Counted from the first letter of the stretch, positions 20,185-29,248 are shown. The stretch: 64,000 nt of DNA from UBA1309 sp047605645 (GCA_047605645.1 JASGFJ010000009.1:54236-118235); one strand, 5' to 3'. The notes: generated by a model not told the origin, from the letters alone. Translations and numbers: made by a program.

Positions 20185-20802
20185 ATGAAATCCGTTGTAG
20201 TCCTATTCATCCTATCCCTCTCTGTTTTGTTCGTCGCTTGTGACAGCAATCAGAAGTTGATGCAAACCATCACTTTTAACGAGCTGGCTTCGCAGTTGTT
20301 GCGGGACAGCACATTGACCCTTTCTGGAACAGCATCCTCTGGACTTCGGGTGCATTATCTCAGTTCCGACAGCACGATTGCAACCATTGTCAATGACACG
20401 ACGGTAAAGTTTATTCAATCCGGAACGGTCAACATTACAGCCTTTCAGCCCGGAAATGAAACCTTTTATGAAGCCGGAAACATAACTCAGCAATTAAAAA
20501 TACACGACTGGGATCCCAATAAGTTGACTCAAACCATAAGCTTTGAGTTGATTGCCGAGAAACGAATAAGTACAGGAATCATCATTCCTTTGGAAGCGAC
20601 ATCAAGTTCGGGACTGCCCGTGAAATTCACCTCCAACGACAGCCATGCAGTCATCAGCGGCAGCTATTTACTCTTATATCACGGAACTCGAACCTACGAT
20701 GTATCTGTCCAGATAACCGCTTCGCAAAGTGGAAATGAGATCTATAATCCAGCCGAGAATGTGGTCAGGACGCTCCACATAATTGGGGACGAAACACATT
20801 GA
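20185..20802 (+). CDS. Putative lipoprotein with two Ig-like repeats
   Basis: This 205-residue protein begins with a lipoprotein signal (LSVLFVAC, then DSNQK). The rest consists of two related repeats, each starting with QTI(T/S)FEL-like sequence, then a SSGL(R/P)V(H/K) turn and an ITA(F/S)Q(P/S)GNE(T/I)(F/Y) motif. This is the pattern of bacterial Ig-like domains (MBG/Big-type) found in surface proteins. No metal-binding cluster or catalytic motif is visible. It probably serves as an accessory surface protein of the adjacent receptor; that is inference from position only. Confidence 0.7.
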   Translation: MKSVVVLFILSLSVLFVACDSNQKLMQTITFNELASQLLRDSTLTLSGTASSGLRVHYLSSDSTIATIVNDTTVKFIQSGTVNITAFQPGNETFYEAGNITQQLKIHDWDPNKLTQTISFELIAEKRISTGIIIPLEATSSSGLPVKFTSNDSHAVISGSYLLLYHGTRTYDVSVQITASQSGNEIYNPAENVVRTLHIIGDETH

Positions 20803-20824
20803 ATATATATTGCTCCGAAAGAAA

Positions 20825-21229
20825 ATGAAACAGTTACAGTTGTATGCAATGATTCTATTGATGGTGATGACCTTCCACATAGGGAGATCGGGATTGCCAT
20901 TTGTGGAATATGCTTTGTTCAAGAAGCATATTGCCGAACAACTGTGCGTGAAAAAGGATATTAAAGGCAATTGCTGCCAGGGGAAATGTTTTCTCGAAAA
21001 ACAGATAAAACAGGCTACCGACACCGATACATCAGCAAACAGCCACAACGAAAACCAGTTAAAGAAGATTTCCAAAACAGAAATCATCGAATTTATTCGA
21101 GCATCTGCATTCCATATTTCACGCTGCCCAGTATTTAAGTTGATTGGTACGCGAGGATATGAAATTCGTATTATACATACCATTCTGGAGGTGATAGACA
21201 AACCTCCGCAGAATACACCCACATATTGA
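20825..21229 (+). CDS. Small membrane-anchored Cys-rich protein of the copper cluster
   Basis: The 134-residue product (ATG 20825 preferred over 20783) has one N-terminal hydrophobic segment (QLQLYAMILLMVMTF) and then FVEYALFKKHIAEQLCVKKDIKGN followed by CCQGKCFLEKQIKQA. The pattern C-V-K/N-K-D....NC.GKC.L.KQ recurs in small Bacteroidota proteins encoded next to heavy-metal TonB receptors, which suggests a thiolate metal-binding role. That link is from memory of gene neighbourhoods, not a named family. The remaining half is polar. It sits between the Ig-like lipoprotein and the T9SS-tailed protein, all on one strand with short gaps. Confidence 0.6.
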   Translation: MKQLQLYAMILLMVMTFHIGRSGLPFVEYALFKKHIAEQLCVKKDIKGNCCQGKCFLEKQIKQATDTDTSANSHNENQLKKISKTEIIEFIRASAFHISRCPVFKLIGTRGYEIRIIHTILEVIDKPPQNTPTY

Positions 21230-21239
21230 ATTAGGGTGT

Positions 21240-21267
21240 ATTCAGGCTATTTAGCAATAGCCTGAAT
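21240..21267 (+). terminator. Perfect 11-bp hairpin inside the copper cluster
   Basis: The arms ATTCAGGCTAT (21240-21250) and ATAGCCTGAAT (21257-21267) pair perfectly around TTAGCA. Only TTC and then AATTATT follow, so the T tract is weak. It lies between the Cys-rich small protein and the T9SS-tailed protein and may be a terminator or a partial attenuator that divides the cluster. Confidence 0.55.
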
Positions 21268-21299
21268 TTCAATTATTGTATAATATTAACTATTTACTT

Positions 21300-23207
21300 A
21301 TGAAACAATATTCTACCATCATCGTATTTGTACTGGCGTTCTGCACACTCCAGGCACATGATGTTCCTTCCGATGAGTTGAAGGAAGTCATTACTAAAAC
21401 AGCTACCATTAAAAAAAATTACGACTTCAGAATAACCGCACTGTATTCAGCAAGCAAAGTGGAAATAAACTCGAAATCAGTAGCGGATACTACCCAAAAA
21501 CTGGTCACCTATACTGGTTGGTTCAAGGACTATCACTGTGCCCCCAAGGTGTCGAGTAAAATTCTGACAGGAAGCTGTTCCGTTGCTTGTGGAACGGGAG
21601 GAGTTACCGGGCAACTTATGGTTAACTATTGCCAGGCACACGGCCATGGCATTTGGATCAATCCAACGGATTCGACCTCCAATGACGGGAAATTTATCAA
21701 ATTTGATGCGCAAAGTGCCGAATTGTTGAAAGCTTTTCTTTATCAATTCCACGACAGCTTGAGTTCGACAGTAACGCCAAACGGAAAATTATCCTTGGAA
21801 ACGACCGGCTATGAAGTTGAAATTCCTACCAATGCAGATGAAAGCACGGCTCCCTATCTTGATGGAACGCCAGACCATTACATTAAAGGGTTTCATGCTT
21901 TATCGGTAAGAGGCGTTGTATTGAGCAGCAACAGTTATCCTGCTTTCGCTACAAAAGATTTCAAATTGACCCTGGATGCCCTTGCCCCTAAAAATATGGT
22001 TGCTACAACTACCGACAGTAGCTATCGGATAAAGTTTGATGCACCGATTACAGCGAGTGCCTTATCCCCGAAATTCGGAGTGAAAGGATACCGGGTGGAT
22101 GCTTCTGAAAATGGTCAAATTATTAAATCCGATACTATTGCGAATAATCCGGCCTCGGCTCTTACCCAATTGGATGTATCTGGTCTGAAAGCCTTCAACA
22201 AATATACCTTTCACATCTATACCGCCAGTGGTCAATTGAATAATAATTACAATGACATTTACATGGCTGTCACCGATAGCACAGGGCAATATTTGAAGAC
22301 CGATGAGTTTTCTGTCAGCAACTTTTTCCCGTTGATGAGTATGGGGATGATGTCGCATTCCACACCTGTCGGAAAAGTGGAAAAAGTGGAGGATAAAGCT
22401 CTTTATAAGACATGGTTTAGCTTCCTCATGCCAGGAGAATGGACTTTTGGCTTTGATTATACCATCAAGGGAACGACGGGGCAATTTGCAAAAACCGATA
22501 TACCCGTCACCGTAAATAGCTACCCGACAGGAGCCACATATAAATGGTTGACTAATTTCCAATACGATGACGACGGAGATGGAAACAAATCTTATTTCTA
22601 TGTGTCGCTCGTATCCCCCCAAGACCTTGCGATTGGCTCCCAAACGGTAAAGGCTTATGTAAACAAGCGTGCCACTATAGAAAATCCTTTTGCCATAGCC
22701 GAACGTAAATTTAAGATTGTTCAAATCCCTGTAATGCGTTCCATGGGGCATAGCTCAGAAGGAAACACCAATTTTGCATGGAATGCTTCCGATTCGAGCT
22801 ACAGTGCCACGACAAATTTGTTCATGGAGGGAGATTGGCGTATCAATCTCGCTGTTTATGACGCTGTTGCTGACACCCTTATAGCCGGGACAAACATTGG
22901 TACTGACTACGCGACAAGCAGTTCTGTATATTGGGATATTTACCTGGATAATACAAGCGGCATCAATCATCAGTCGACCAGTAATGTAAATGTGGTTTAC
23001 CCAACCGTTTCGAGTGGTGAAGTGAATGTGGTCACAGCTAATAGTTCGACAATCAAGCTGTTTGATATTGCTGGAAAATCTCTTGCTTCCTATGCGGCAT
23101 CTGCTGGAACCAACACGATTCACATGGATGTCCCATCTGGATTATACCTGATTCTGGTGAATGATGGAGGGCAACTTTCATCGCATAAGATTATTATCAA
23201 AAAATAG
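21300..23207 (+). CDS. Secreted multidomain protein: Cys-rich domain, YtkA-like Met/His repeats, T9SS sorting tail
   Basis: From the ATG at 21300 this is a 635-residue exported protein. After the signal peptide comes a Cys/His-rich region (about 70-125) with YTGWFKDYHC, SCSVACGTGG and NYCQAHGHGIW, reminiscent of small Cys-rich DUF5818-like domains. Two YtkA/FixH-like beta domains follow, marked by FPLMSMGMMSHSTP (about 345) and PVMRSMGHSSEGN (about 477), each with the Met/His cluster typical of copper-binding YtkA domains. The last 75 residues (TIKLFDIAGKSLASY, then SGLYLILVNDGG) form a type IX secretion C-terminal sorting domain, so the protein should be displayed on the cell surface. Copper binding is inferred from the Met/His clusters and the neighbours. 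The full domain order is not one I recognise. Confidence 0.72.
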   Translation: MKQYSTIIVFVLAFCTLQAHDVPSDELKEVITKTATIKKNYDFRITALYSASKVEINSKSVADTTQKLVTYTGWFKDYHCAPKVSSKILTGSCSVACGTGGVTGQLMVNYCQAHGHGIWINPTDSTSNDGKFIKFDAQSAELLKAFLYQFHDSLSSTVTPNGKLSLETTGYEVEIPTNADESTAPYLDGTPDHYIKGFHALSVRGVVLSSNSYPAFATKDFKLTLDALAPKNMVATTTDSSYRIKFDAPITASALSPKFGVKGYRVDASENGQIIKSDTIANNPASALTQLDVSGLKAFNKYTFHIYTASGQLNNNYNDIYMAVTDSTGQYLKTDEFSVSNFFPLMSMGMMSHSTPVGKVEKVEDKALYKTWFSFLMPGEWTFGFDYTIKGTTGQFAKTDIPVTVNSYPTGATYKWLTNFQYDDDGDGNKSYFYVSLVSPQDLAIGSQTVKAYVNKRATIENPFAIAERKFKIVQIPVMRSMGHSSEGNTNFAWNASDSSYSATTNLFMEGDWRINLAVYDAVADTLIAGTNIGTDYATSSSVYWDIYLDNTSGINHQSTSNVNVVYPTVSSGEVNVVTANSSTIKLFDIAGKSLASYAASAGTNTIHMDVPSGLYLILVNDGGQLSSHKIIIKK

Positions 23208-23219
23208 GAATAATTTGAT

Positions 23220-24146
23220 ATGAAACAAAGCATAACAACCCACACAAATGTTCAAGCTAACAAAGGGATCTCCTCCCTTGTTAGCCTGTTCCTATGTACT
23301 GTACTTTTACTGGCTCTCGTTTCTTCTTGCGGAAACGATAGCAATCCGACACAAGAATCGACCAATCCAACCGAAGGCTTGAAAAAGATACAAGATTTCG
23401 TTATCGGGGATTACACCCTCTCTCTCTACAATGAAAACGGTGAACTGCGCTTAGGCTATACAAAGGTTTATTTTGCCGTGAAAGACAAAAACGGAGATTA
23501 TGTCTCGGATGCTCAGCTTACCGCTTTTCCCCGGATGGACATGGGAACCATGACTCACTCGACACCCCGCTCGGAAATTACCAAAGTTCCCGGAAAAGCG
23601 TTGTATGAAGCCTATTATTCATTTTTGATGTATAGCGGACAAGGCGACGGCACTTGGTATTACGACCTCAAATATAAGATTGACAACGATTCCGACAGTA
23701 TCACCCATCAGGTTATCCAGGTCAAGAACGCTTTTCGCAGTGATGGTGCCACTTCCCGCAGAGTGATACAATCATTGCTGGCATTAGATGAAAGCGGAAC
23801 GTATGTCATTTCTTTGGTGGAACCAATTAGCCCGAAAGTGGGACTCAACGACATAACGGCTTATATTCACAAACGGGTAAATGCGAACACGTATGTTCCG
23901 GTGAAGAATCTCACCCTAAAGCTTGATCCGAGAATGCCTTCGATGGAAAACCATTCTTCTCCCAATAATGTAGATTTGACATGGGATGAAGCAAGCTCGA
24001 TTTATAAGGGGAAAGTTAATTTCAGTATGACAGGTTATTGGACTTTGAATTTAATTCTCCAAAATGAGGCGGGAGATACCCTTTACGGCAATCCCATTAC
24101 TACCGACAAGACCTATAGCAGCCTGTTTTTCGAAGTAGAATTTTGA
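23220..24146 (+). CDS. Lipoprotein with YtkA/FixH-like Met/His-rich domains
   Basis: This 308-residue protein has a lipobox (LLALVSSC, then GNDS). Two beta domains are visible. The first has AFPRMDMGTMTHSTPRSEI followed by KALYEAYYSFLM, the second DPRMPSMENHSSP followed by KGKVNFSMTGYWTLNLIL. Both match the pattern of the T9SS-tailed protein encoded 12 bp upstream, so the two are paralogous in part. It lies directly before the OprC-like receptor; its TGA is 2 bp from that gene's ATG, implying translational coupling. A surface or periplasmic copper-capture role feeding the receptor is the likely function (inference). Confidence 0.72.
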   Translation: MKQSITTHTNVQANKGISSLVSLFLCTVLLLALVSSCGNDSNPTQESTNPTEGLKKIQDFVIGDYTLSLYNENGELRLGYTKVYFAVKDKNGDYVSDAQLTAFPRMDMGTMTHSTPRSEITKVPGKALYEAYYSFLMYSGQGDGTWYYDLKYKIDNDSDSITHQVIQVKNAFRSDGATSRRVIQSLLALDESGTYVISLVEPISPKVGLNDITAYIHKRVNANTYVPVKNLTLKLDPRMPSMENHSSPNNVDLTWDEASSIYKGKVNFSMTGYWTLNLILQNEAGDTLYGNPITTDKTYSSLFFEVEF

Positions 24147-24148
24147 TT

Positions 24149-26176
24149 ATGAGAAAAAAAATAGCGTGGATAATAGTGTTGTTTGCCGGGTGGTGCCCAA
24201 CAAGTGTTTTCGGACAGCAGAAGCCGGACAGCATTCCCCTTTCTGTGACGATCGATGAAATCATCATTTCAGCCAAAAAGGAAGCGAATATTCATCGTTT
24301 GGCAAAACCTACTTCTTCGATTGAGGAATACCTGCAAGGCTCCGAAAAGATTGGAATGATAAAACGTGGAAATTATGCTTGGGAGCCTACCGTCAATAAC
24401 ATGGCGACCGAACGGATATCGGTCACGATTGATGGCATGAAGATTTTTCATGCCTGTACAGACAAAATGGATCCGGTCACATCGTATGTAGAGACCAATA
24501 ACCTGAAAAAGGTATCGCTTACCGGTGGGCTTGGTGCAGCCCCCAACGCGACCAACAACATTGGGGGCAGCCTCGATTTGATACTCAACAAGAGCGGCTT
24601 TTGTGGCGATGGATTGAATGCCTCCGCCAACTTCGGCTACGAGACTAACAGCAATCTTTGGACGGGTGCATCAAGTTTATCGTATGCCAATCCGAATTTT
24701 TACATCAATGCCGGATTCTCGCACCGCAAAAGCGAAAATTACAAAGCTGGCGGAGGGCAAGAGATCCAGTATTCCCAGTTCACGAAGAATAATTTTTTCA
24801 CCAATTTGGGGTATGTGGTTTCAAATGGAAAAGCCATAGAAGGCACTCTGATCTATGACCGTGCCACTAACGTGGGATATCCCGCATTGACAATGGATGT
24901 CTCGAAGGCAGAGGGGTTTATTTCATCGGTCAGCTACACGGTCGAGAATCCCCTCCGTTATTTCTACAAATGGGAAAATAAAGCCTATTACAACAGCGTT
25001 GTCCACATCATGGACGACACAAAACGGCCTGCAGAAGAGGTGGCTATGCACATGGACATGCCGGGAGAAACCCACACGGGAGGATTTTATTCTACCTTGA
25101 GTGGCAATACGGGACGGCATCGCTATACTTTCAATTGGGACGCTTACTACAACAAGTCATACGCCGAGATGACGATGTATCCTAAAGATGCAAACGAAGA
25201 GACGATGTTTATGCTCACTTGGCCCGATGTGAGGACGCTGAACACCGGCTTGTTTATCGTTGACCAATATAACATTGGCAAAAATCACTCTTTGCGCTTC
25301 TCGGCAAAGGGAACATTCCAGCGTGATGGACTATACAGCCACGGCAAACACGGAGATTTTGGATTAGAGCAGAACCGGGGGTATTATCCCAATATGTCAG
25401 CCTTCAAAAACCGAATTCTGGGAAACGTTTCAGCACTTTACCAATTCAAAAAGAACGGTTGGGAAGGAAATGCAAATGTAGGTTATGGCAACAGAGCACC
25501 GTCTGTGTCAGAAGCATACGGATTCTTTTTATTCAATACGTTCGATACCTACGATTATTTGGGAAATCCCTATTTAAAAGCAGAATCCGCACTCGAGACA
25601 AGTCTGTCCGTAAAATGGAAGAGGAAGACACTCGAAGCTAAACTGGAAGTGTCCAATTTCTATTTTACAAATTACATTATTGGCAAACCGGCTCCAAACC
25701 TCTATCACATGACGATTGGAGCAACCGGAGTGAAAGTGTATCAAAATCTGCCGAATGCCGTCATTCGCAACGCAAGCTTGCTACTAAAATATTCTTTTTG
25801 GGAATACTTTGCATGGAACGGGAAACTCTCGTATGCCAGAGGGAAAGACAACCAAAGAGAAAACCTACCGTTAATAGCTCCTGTAGGTTATACTACTTCA
25901 CTGATATTTCATAAAGAAAAGCTTTTCGCGGAGGCAGATATTGCAGGTTCTTCGCGACAAACACATTTCAGTTCAGAATATGGAGAAGATGAAACAAAGG
26001 GCTATTTGATTGCGAACATCGCATTTGGCTACAATTTCAGAGTTTCCAAAACTGTTTTTGGAGTTAAATCAGGTGTTGAGAATCTTTTTGACAAATATTA
26101 TTCAACGTATGCCGATTGGAAAAACATTCCAAGAAAGGGGCGGAACTTTTTCATGAATTTAGAAATAGAGTATTAA
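24149..26176 (+). CDS. OprC/NosA-like copper TonB-dependent receptor
   Basis: This 675-residue outer-membrane receptor has a signal peptide ending VFGQ and no carboxypeptidase-like domain. The plug carries FHACTDKMDPVTSYVE, matching the C..RMDP.(T/S)YI pattern of OprC/NosA copper receptors. It contains the CxxxM pair (Cys103, Met107) that in OprC forms half of the copper site. A barrel loop has the cluster M300-H301-M302-D303-M304 followed by PGETHTGG, in the region where OprC supplies His and Met ligands. The spacing is not the exact HxM of OprC. The barrel closes with FFMNLEIEY. Together with the upstream Met/His-rich proteins and the downstream HMA protein, this points to copper import rather than siderophore uptake. 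Confidence 0.82.
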   Translation: MRKKIAWIIVLFAGWCPTSVFGQQKPDSIPLSVTIDEIIISAKKEANIHRLAKPTSSIEEYLQGSEKIGMIKRGNYAWEPTVNNMATERISVTIDGMKIFHACTDKMDPVTSYVETNNLKKVSLTGGLGAAPNATNNIGGSLDLILNKSGFCGDGLNASANFGYETNSNLWTGASSLSYANPNFYINAGFSHRKSENYKAGGGQEIQYSQFTKNNFFTNLGYVVSNGKAIEGTLIYDRATNVGYPALTMDVSKAEGFISSVSYTVENPLRYFYKWENKAYYNSVVHIMDDTKRPAEEVAMHMDMPGETHTGGFYSTLSGNTGRHRYTFNWDAYYNKSYAEMTMYPKDANEETMFMLTWPDVRTLNTGLFIVDQYNIGKNHSLRFSAKGTFQRDGLYSHGKHGDFGLEQNRGYYPNMSAFKNRILGNVSALYQFKKNGWEGNANVGYGNRAPSVSEAYGFFLFNTFDTYDYLGNPYLKAESALETSLSVKWKRKTLEAKLEVSNFYFTNYIIGKPAPNLYHMTIGATGVKVYQNLPNAVIRNASLLLKYSFWEYFAWNGKLSYARGKDNQRENLPLIAPVGYTTSLIFHKEKLFAEADIAGSSRQTHFSSEYGEDETKGYLIANIAFGYNFRVSKTVFGVKSGVENLFDKYYSTYADWKNIPRKGRNFFMNLEIEY

Positions 26177-26195
26177 CTTCAGATCATACAACGAA

Positions 26196-26504
26196 ATGAA
26201 AATTGAAAAATTACTTATTGTGCTTATAAATTTGGCATTGTGTTTTTCCCTTAGTGCAAATGATAAACAAAAGGATGAAAAAAACAAAAAGGACATATCT
26301 GTGACTTTTGTAGTCAACATGGTCTGTGAAAACTGCAAAGCCAAGATTCAAAAGAATATTTCCTGGGAAAAAGGGGTGAAAGATCTGAAAGTGAATTTGG
26401 AAGAAAAAACGGTGTCGATTCGCTTCAATCCGGAAAAAACAACGGAGGAAAAACTCAAACAGGCTATTGAAAAGTTGGGATATAGTTGTCACCCGAAAAA
26501 TTGA
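26196..26504 (+). CDS. Secreted heavy-metal-associated (HMA) domain protein
   Basis: This 102-residue protein has an N-terminal signal segment (KLLIVLINLALCFSLSAN) followed by one ferredoxin-like HMA domain. The metal site is M-V-C-E-N-C with Cys44 and Cys47, and the C-terminal part (KLKQAIEKLGYSCHPKN) is typical of MerP/CopZ-like chaperones, with an extra Cys and His near the end. It follows the OprC-like receptor by 19 bp and closes the cluster. Its export makes it a periplasmic or lipoprotein-like Cu(I) chaperone candidate rather than a cytosolic CopZ. Confidence 0.85.
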   Translation: MKIEKLLIVLINLALCFSLSANDKQKDEKNKKDISVTFVVNMVCENCKAKIQKNISWEKGVKDLKVNLEEKTVSIRFNPEKTTEEKLKQAIEKLGYSCHPKN

Positions 26505-26557
26505 TTTGGCTTGTGAGTGATCTTATTGAGATATCCCCGGCTACCCCTATAGCTTCT

Positions 26558-26649
26558 TATGCGACTATCGAATAGCCCCGTATACGACCATCGAATAGCC
26601 CCGTATGCGACTGTCGAATAGCCCCGTATGGGACCATCGAATAACAGGG
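26558..26649. repeat. Four tandem copies of a 23-bp repeat
   Basis: Units start at 26558, 26581, 26604 and 26627. Each begins TAT, continues with a GAC, then (T/C)(A/G)TCGAATA, and units 1-3 end in GCCCCG. Units 1-3 differ at only a few positions; unit 4 has a diverged end (ACAGGG). Each unit contains the short inverted motif CTAT/ATAG. The array lies just after the copper cluster in noncoding DNA and could vary in copy number. Confidence 0.85.
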
Positions 26650-27016
26650 AGGTGAACCGGTAAATGAAAAGGCATGAAACATAAAGAAAGGAAAAACGGA
26701 AATGAGCGGTATCAAAACGACTTATCACTCTATAGTTATGTAAAAATGCCAATAACACCAATCCGATTCTAATAAGAAAAAGCTACGTCAAAAATAAGTA
26801 AAGGAGTATATACTAAAGGTACAAGTGTAATAAAACCGGATGGACAACCGATCAATAAAGATGAAATACTAAAGACATACAATAGAGAGGCAAATAGCCC
26901 TCCCTACCCTTCTACCGATTGATTTCAAATCTGTTTATTGATGAATTACTATTCTAATTTTCAGATTTAGCTGGAGAATGTGCCTTATTGTCAAAAAGAT
27001 TCAGTAAATTCAAAAA
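26650..27016. other. Gene-free stretch with a possible coding remnant
   Basis: One frame on the + strand around 26783-26923 reads ISKGVYTKGTSVIKPDG, then QPINKDEILKTYNREAN and ends at a TGA. It has protein-like composition but no start codon and no family I can name, so it is at most a remnant. The rest should contain the promoter of the following fusion hydrolase. Confidence 0.35.
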
Positions 27017-29101
27017 ATGAAATCAGATAAATTAACGAACCATATAATCATTGATATAGATCGTGTTCTTACAGTTATTATAATTTTTCTTTTGACCTTC
27101 ACGATTAAGTCCAATGCCCAAACAATTTCAAAGCCTCAGGCAAACTACCCTTATTTGCTTTATCTTCCTAAAGAATATACAATGGGGAATAAGAATTTCC
27201 CTCTGATTATTTACTTAGGTGGTGGTTCACAAAAAGGAAATGACCTCAATAAGCTGAAAACTTATGGAATTCCTTATTACATTCAACAAGGACATGAGTA
27301 TCCTTTTATTATAGCCTCTCCACAGTGTCCCGATGGAAAATACTGGACAACGGAAAACTGGTTCGATTCATTATATTCCGACTTAATCACGAAATACAAA
27401 ATTGATACTACCCAGATTTATGTTACCGGAATCAGTGAAGGTGGTTTTGGCACTTGGCAGGTCGCGATGGATTATCCCGATATGTTTGCCGCCATTGTTC
27501 CTTTGTGCGGTGGAGTCAATAACAACGATACGATCAATATCGGACGTTTAAATCAACTTCCGGTTTGGACATTTCATGGTACGGCAGATGATTTGATACC
27601 GATTGGCGAGACTGAAAGGATTGTAAGTAAACTGGAAGCATCCGGGAATATTCAATTCACGCGTCTGCCAAACGAAGGCCATGGCATTCAATACCTTTAT
27701 GCAGATAATAAAATCTTTGATTGGCTATGGCAACACTCTAAAAAGAAAACCTCCAACATATTGGAGCAAAAGCTTGCGGAATGCGGAAAAGACCACGATC
27801 CGAAACTGACTTCTAACGAAGCTATATTTTTGAATGAATACCTGAAAAGCCAATTGAGGGGATTTGATTTCAAAGATAAGAGCATCGTTTTTGCCACGGG
27901 AAGCGATGGCAGCAAGTTCAGTTCTAAAAGCGATTACTTTAATGATGTTCGAAAATGGAAAGAAAAATATAATAGTCGAATATCTACCCGACTACATATC
28001 TTACAAGAAAAAGACAAGTTAAAATATGGATATGACGCCTTAGTGAGCTATTGTACAAAAGTCAACACACCGAAATCGACTCAAAAAATATTGGAAAAAG
28101 CCAAAGAACAGGGGGCAATTAGCAGACAAGTTGATTCGTTGCTCAACGCTCCTACGACAAAACCTTTCAACGGAATAGTCCTCATTTCTCAGAATGAAAA
28201 AATAAGCTATTCAAAAGCCTGTGGATATTCGGACATTGAAAAGAAAAACCTGCTGAAATTAGACAATCAGTTCGTCATCGGATCCATTAGTAAACAGATA
28301 ACAGCGGTAATCGTATTGCAGGAATACGAAAAAGGGCATTTGAAGTTAAACACGCCAATTCGCAAATACCTGCCCGAACTTGTGCCAAGTTGGGCGGATA
28401 CCGTAACCATTCACCATCTGCTAACACATACCCACGGGATTGTGGAACTCGATCAACCAACGGCTTTTAAAGTAGGAAGCGCCTTTAATTACGGATATTC
28501 AAGTTTAGGATATGACTTATTAGCCCGAATTGTAGAAAAGACATCAGGAAAAACTTTTGCTGAATTATCTAAAGATCTGTTTACTGCCTGTGGCATGAAA
28601 AACACTTTTTATCCCGAAAAGGACACTTATCCGGATTTGGTAAAAGGATACACCGAGCAGGAAAACGGCGAGTTGAAATTTAACACAACAAGTTTCAACA
28701 TTTCGGTGGCAGCAGGAGCATTCATATCTACAGCAGAAGATTTGATGTTATGGAACAAATATTTGCATGGAGGAAAGCTGTTGAAAGCAAGAACGTATCA
28801 ATTGATGACGGCCAAGAAAGCCGGTGCTACCAGAAACCACCCTATTTTTGGGGAAACGTATTACGGATACGGAATTACGGTGGACACAAGAAACAATATC
28901 CTGCAATTAGGGCAAACTGGTTATATAGATGGATTTGTCTCAATGGATTTCTATTTTCCAAAAACAAAAACAAGCGTCATTGTATTGGATAATATTGTGT
29001 ATGACAAAGACGATTTAAAGAAAGCTTTTTCTTATCATACGCAGATCTTAAACATAATTCGAAAATATCAACCAACGAAATCTTTATCAACCCAACCATA
29101 A
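27017..29101 (+). CDS. Fusion of an alpha/beta-hydrolase (esterase-like) and a class C beta-lactamase-like serine hydrolase
   Basis: This 694-residue exported protein has a signal segment near residues 18-35. Domain 1 (about 40-240) is an esterase/phospholipase-like alpha/beta-hydrolase: nucleophile Ser140 in GISEGG, acid in FHGTADDLIP, His in PNEGHGIQ. Domain 2 (about 380-680) is a class C beta-lactamase-like serine hydrolase with S423-x-x-K426 (FVIGSISKQI), YSS in GYSSLGYDLLARIVE in place of YxN, and HHLLTHTHGI. The two domains are joined by a helical, charged linker. Likely substrates are acyl or peptide esters of the envelope or small molecules; which one is unknown. A related class C fragment occurs in the pseudogene at 55164-55499. 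It has no obvious operon partner. Confidence 0.85.
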   Translation: MKSDKLTNHIIIDIDRVLTVIIIFLLTFTIKSNAQTISKPQANYPYLLYLPKEYTMGNKNFPLIIYLGGGSQKGNDLNKLKTYGIPYYIQQGHEYPFIIASPQCPDGKYWTTENWFDSLYSDLITKYKIDTTQIYVTGISEGGFGTWQVAMDYPDMFAAIVPLCGGVNNNDTINIGRLNQLPVWTFHGTADDLIPIGETERIVSKLEASGNIQFTRLPNEGHGIQYLYADNKIFDWLWQHSKKKTSNILEQKLAECGKDHDPKLTSNEAIFLNEYLKSQLRGFDFKDKSIVFATGSDGSKFSSKSDYFNDVRKWKEKYNSRISTRLHILQEKDKLKYGYDALVSYCTKVNTPKSTQKILEKAKEQGAISRQVDSLLNAPTTKPFNGIVLISQNEKISYSKACGYSDIEKKNLLKLDNQFVIGSISKQITAVIVLQEYEKGHLKLNTPIRKYLPELVPSWADTVTIHHLLTHTHGIVELDQPTAFKVGSAFNYGYSSLGYDLLARIVEKTSGKTFAELSKDLFTACGMKNTFYPEKDTYPDLVKGYTEQENGELKFNTTSFNISVAAGAFISTAEDLMLWNKYLHGGKLLKARTYQLMTAKKAGATRNHPIFGETYYGYGITVDTRNNILQLGQTGYIDGFVSMDFYFPKTKTSVIVLDNIVYDKDDLKKAFSYHTQILNIIRKYQPTKSLSTQP

Positions 29102-29248
29102 AAAAGAGATATACATCAAAAATAATTGTCGTTTGAAGCCCGACCCATCATCTTTTTGTTAGCACAATCATTTATCCAATATCTTTCCTTCATTTTAGAT
29201 TTAAACCTTTTCTGAAGGAAAAAGTAAAAGCTACAATATTAAATGAAT

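Noticed and set aside
26558..26649. CRISPR array
   Set aside because: Units are contiguous, with no unique spacers between them; it is a simple tandem repeat.
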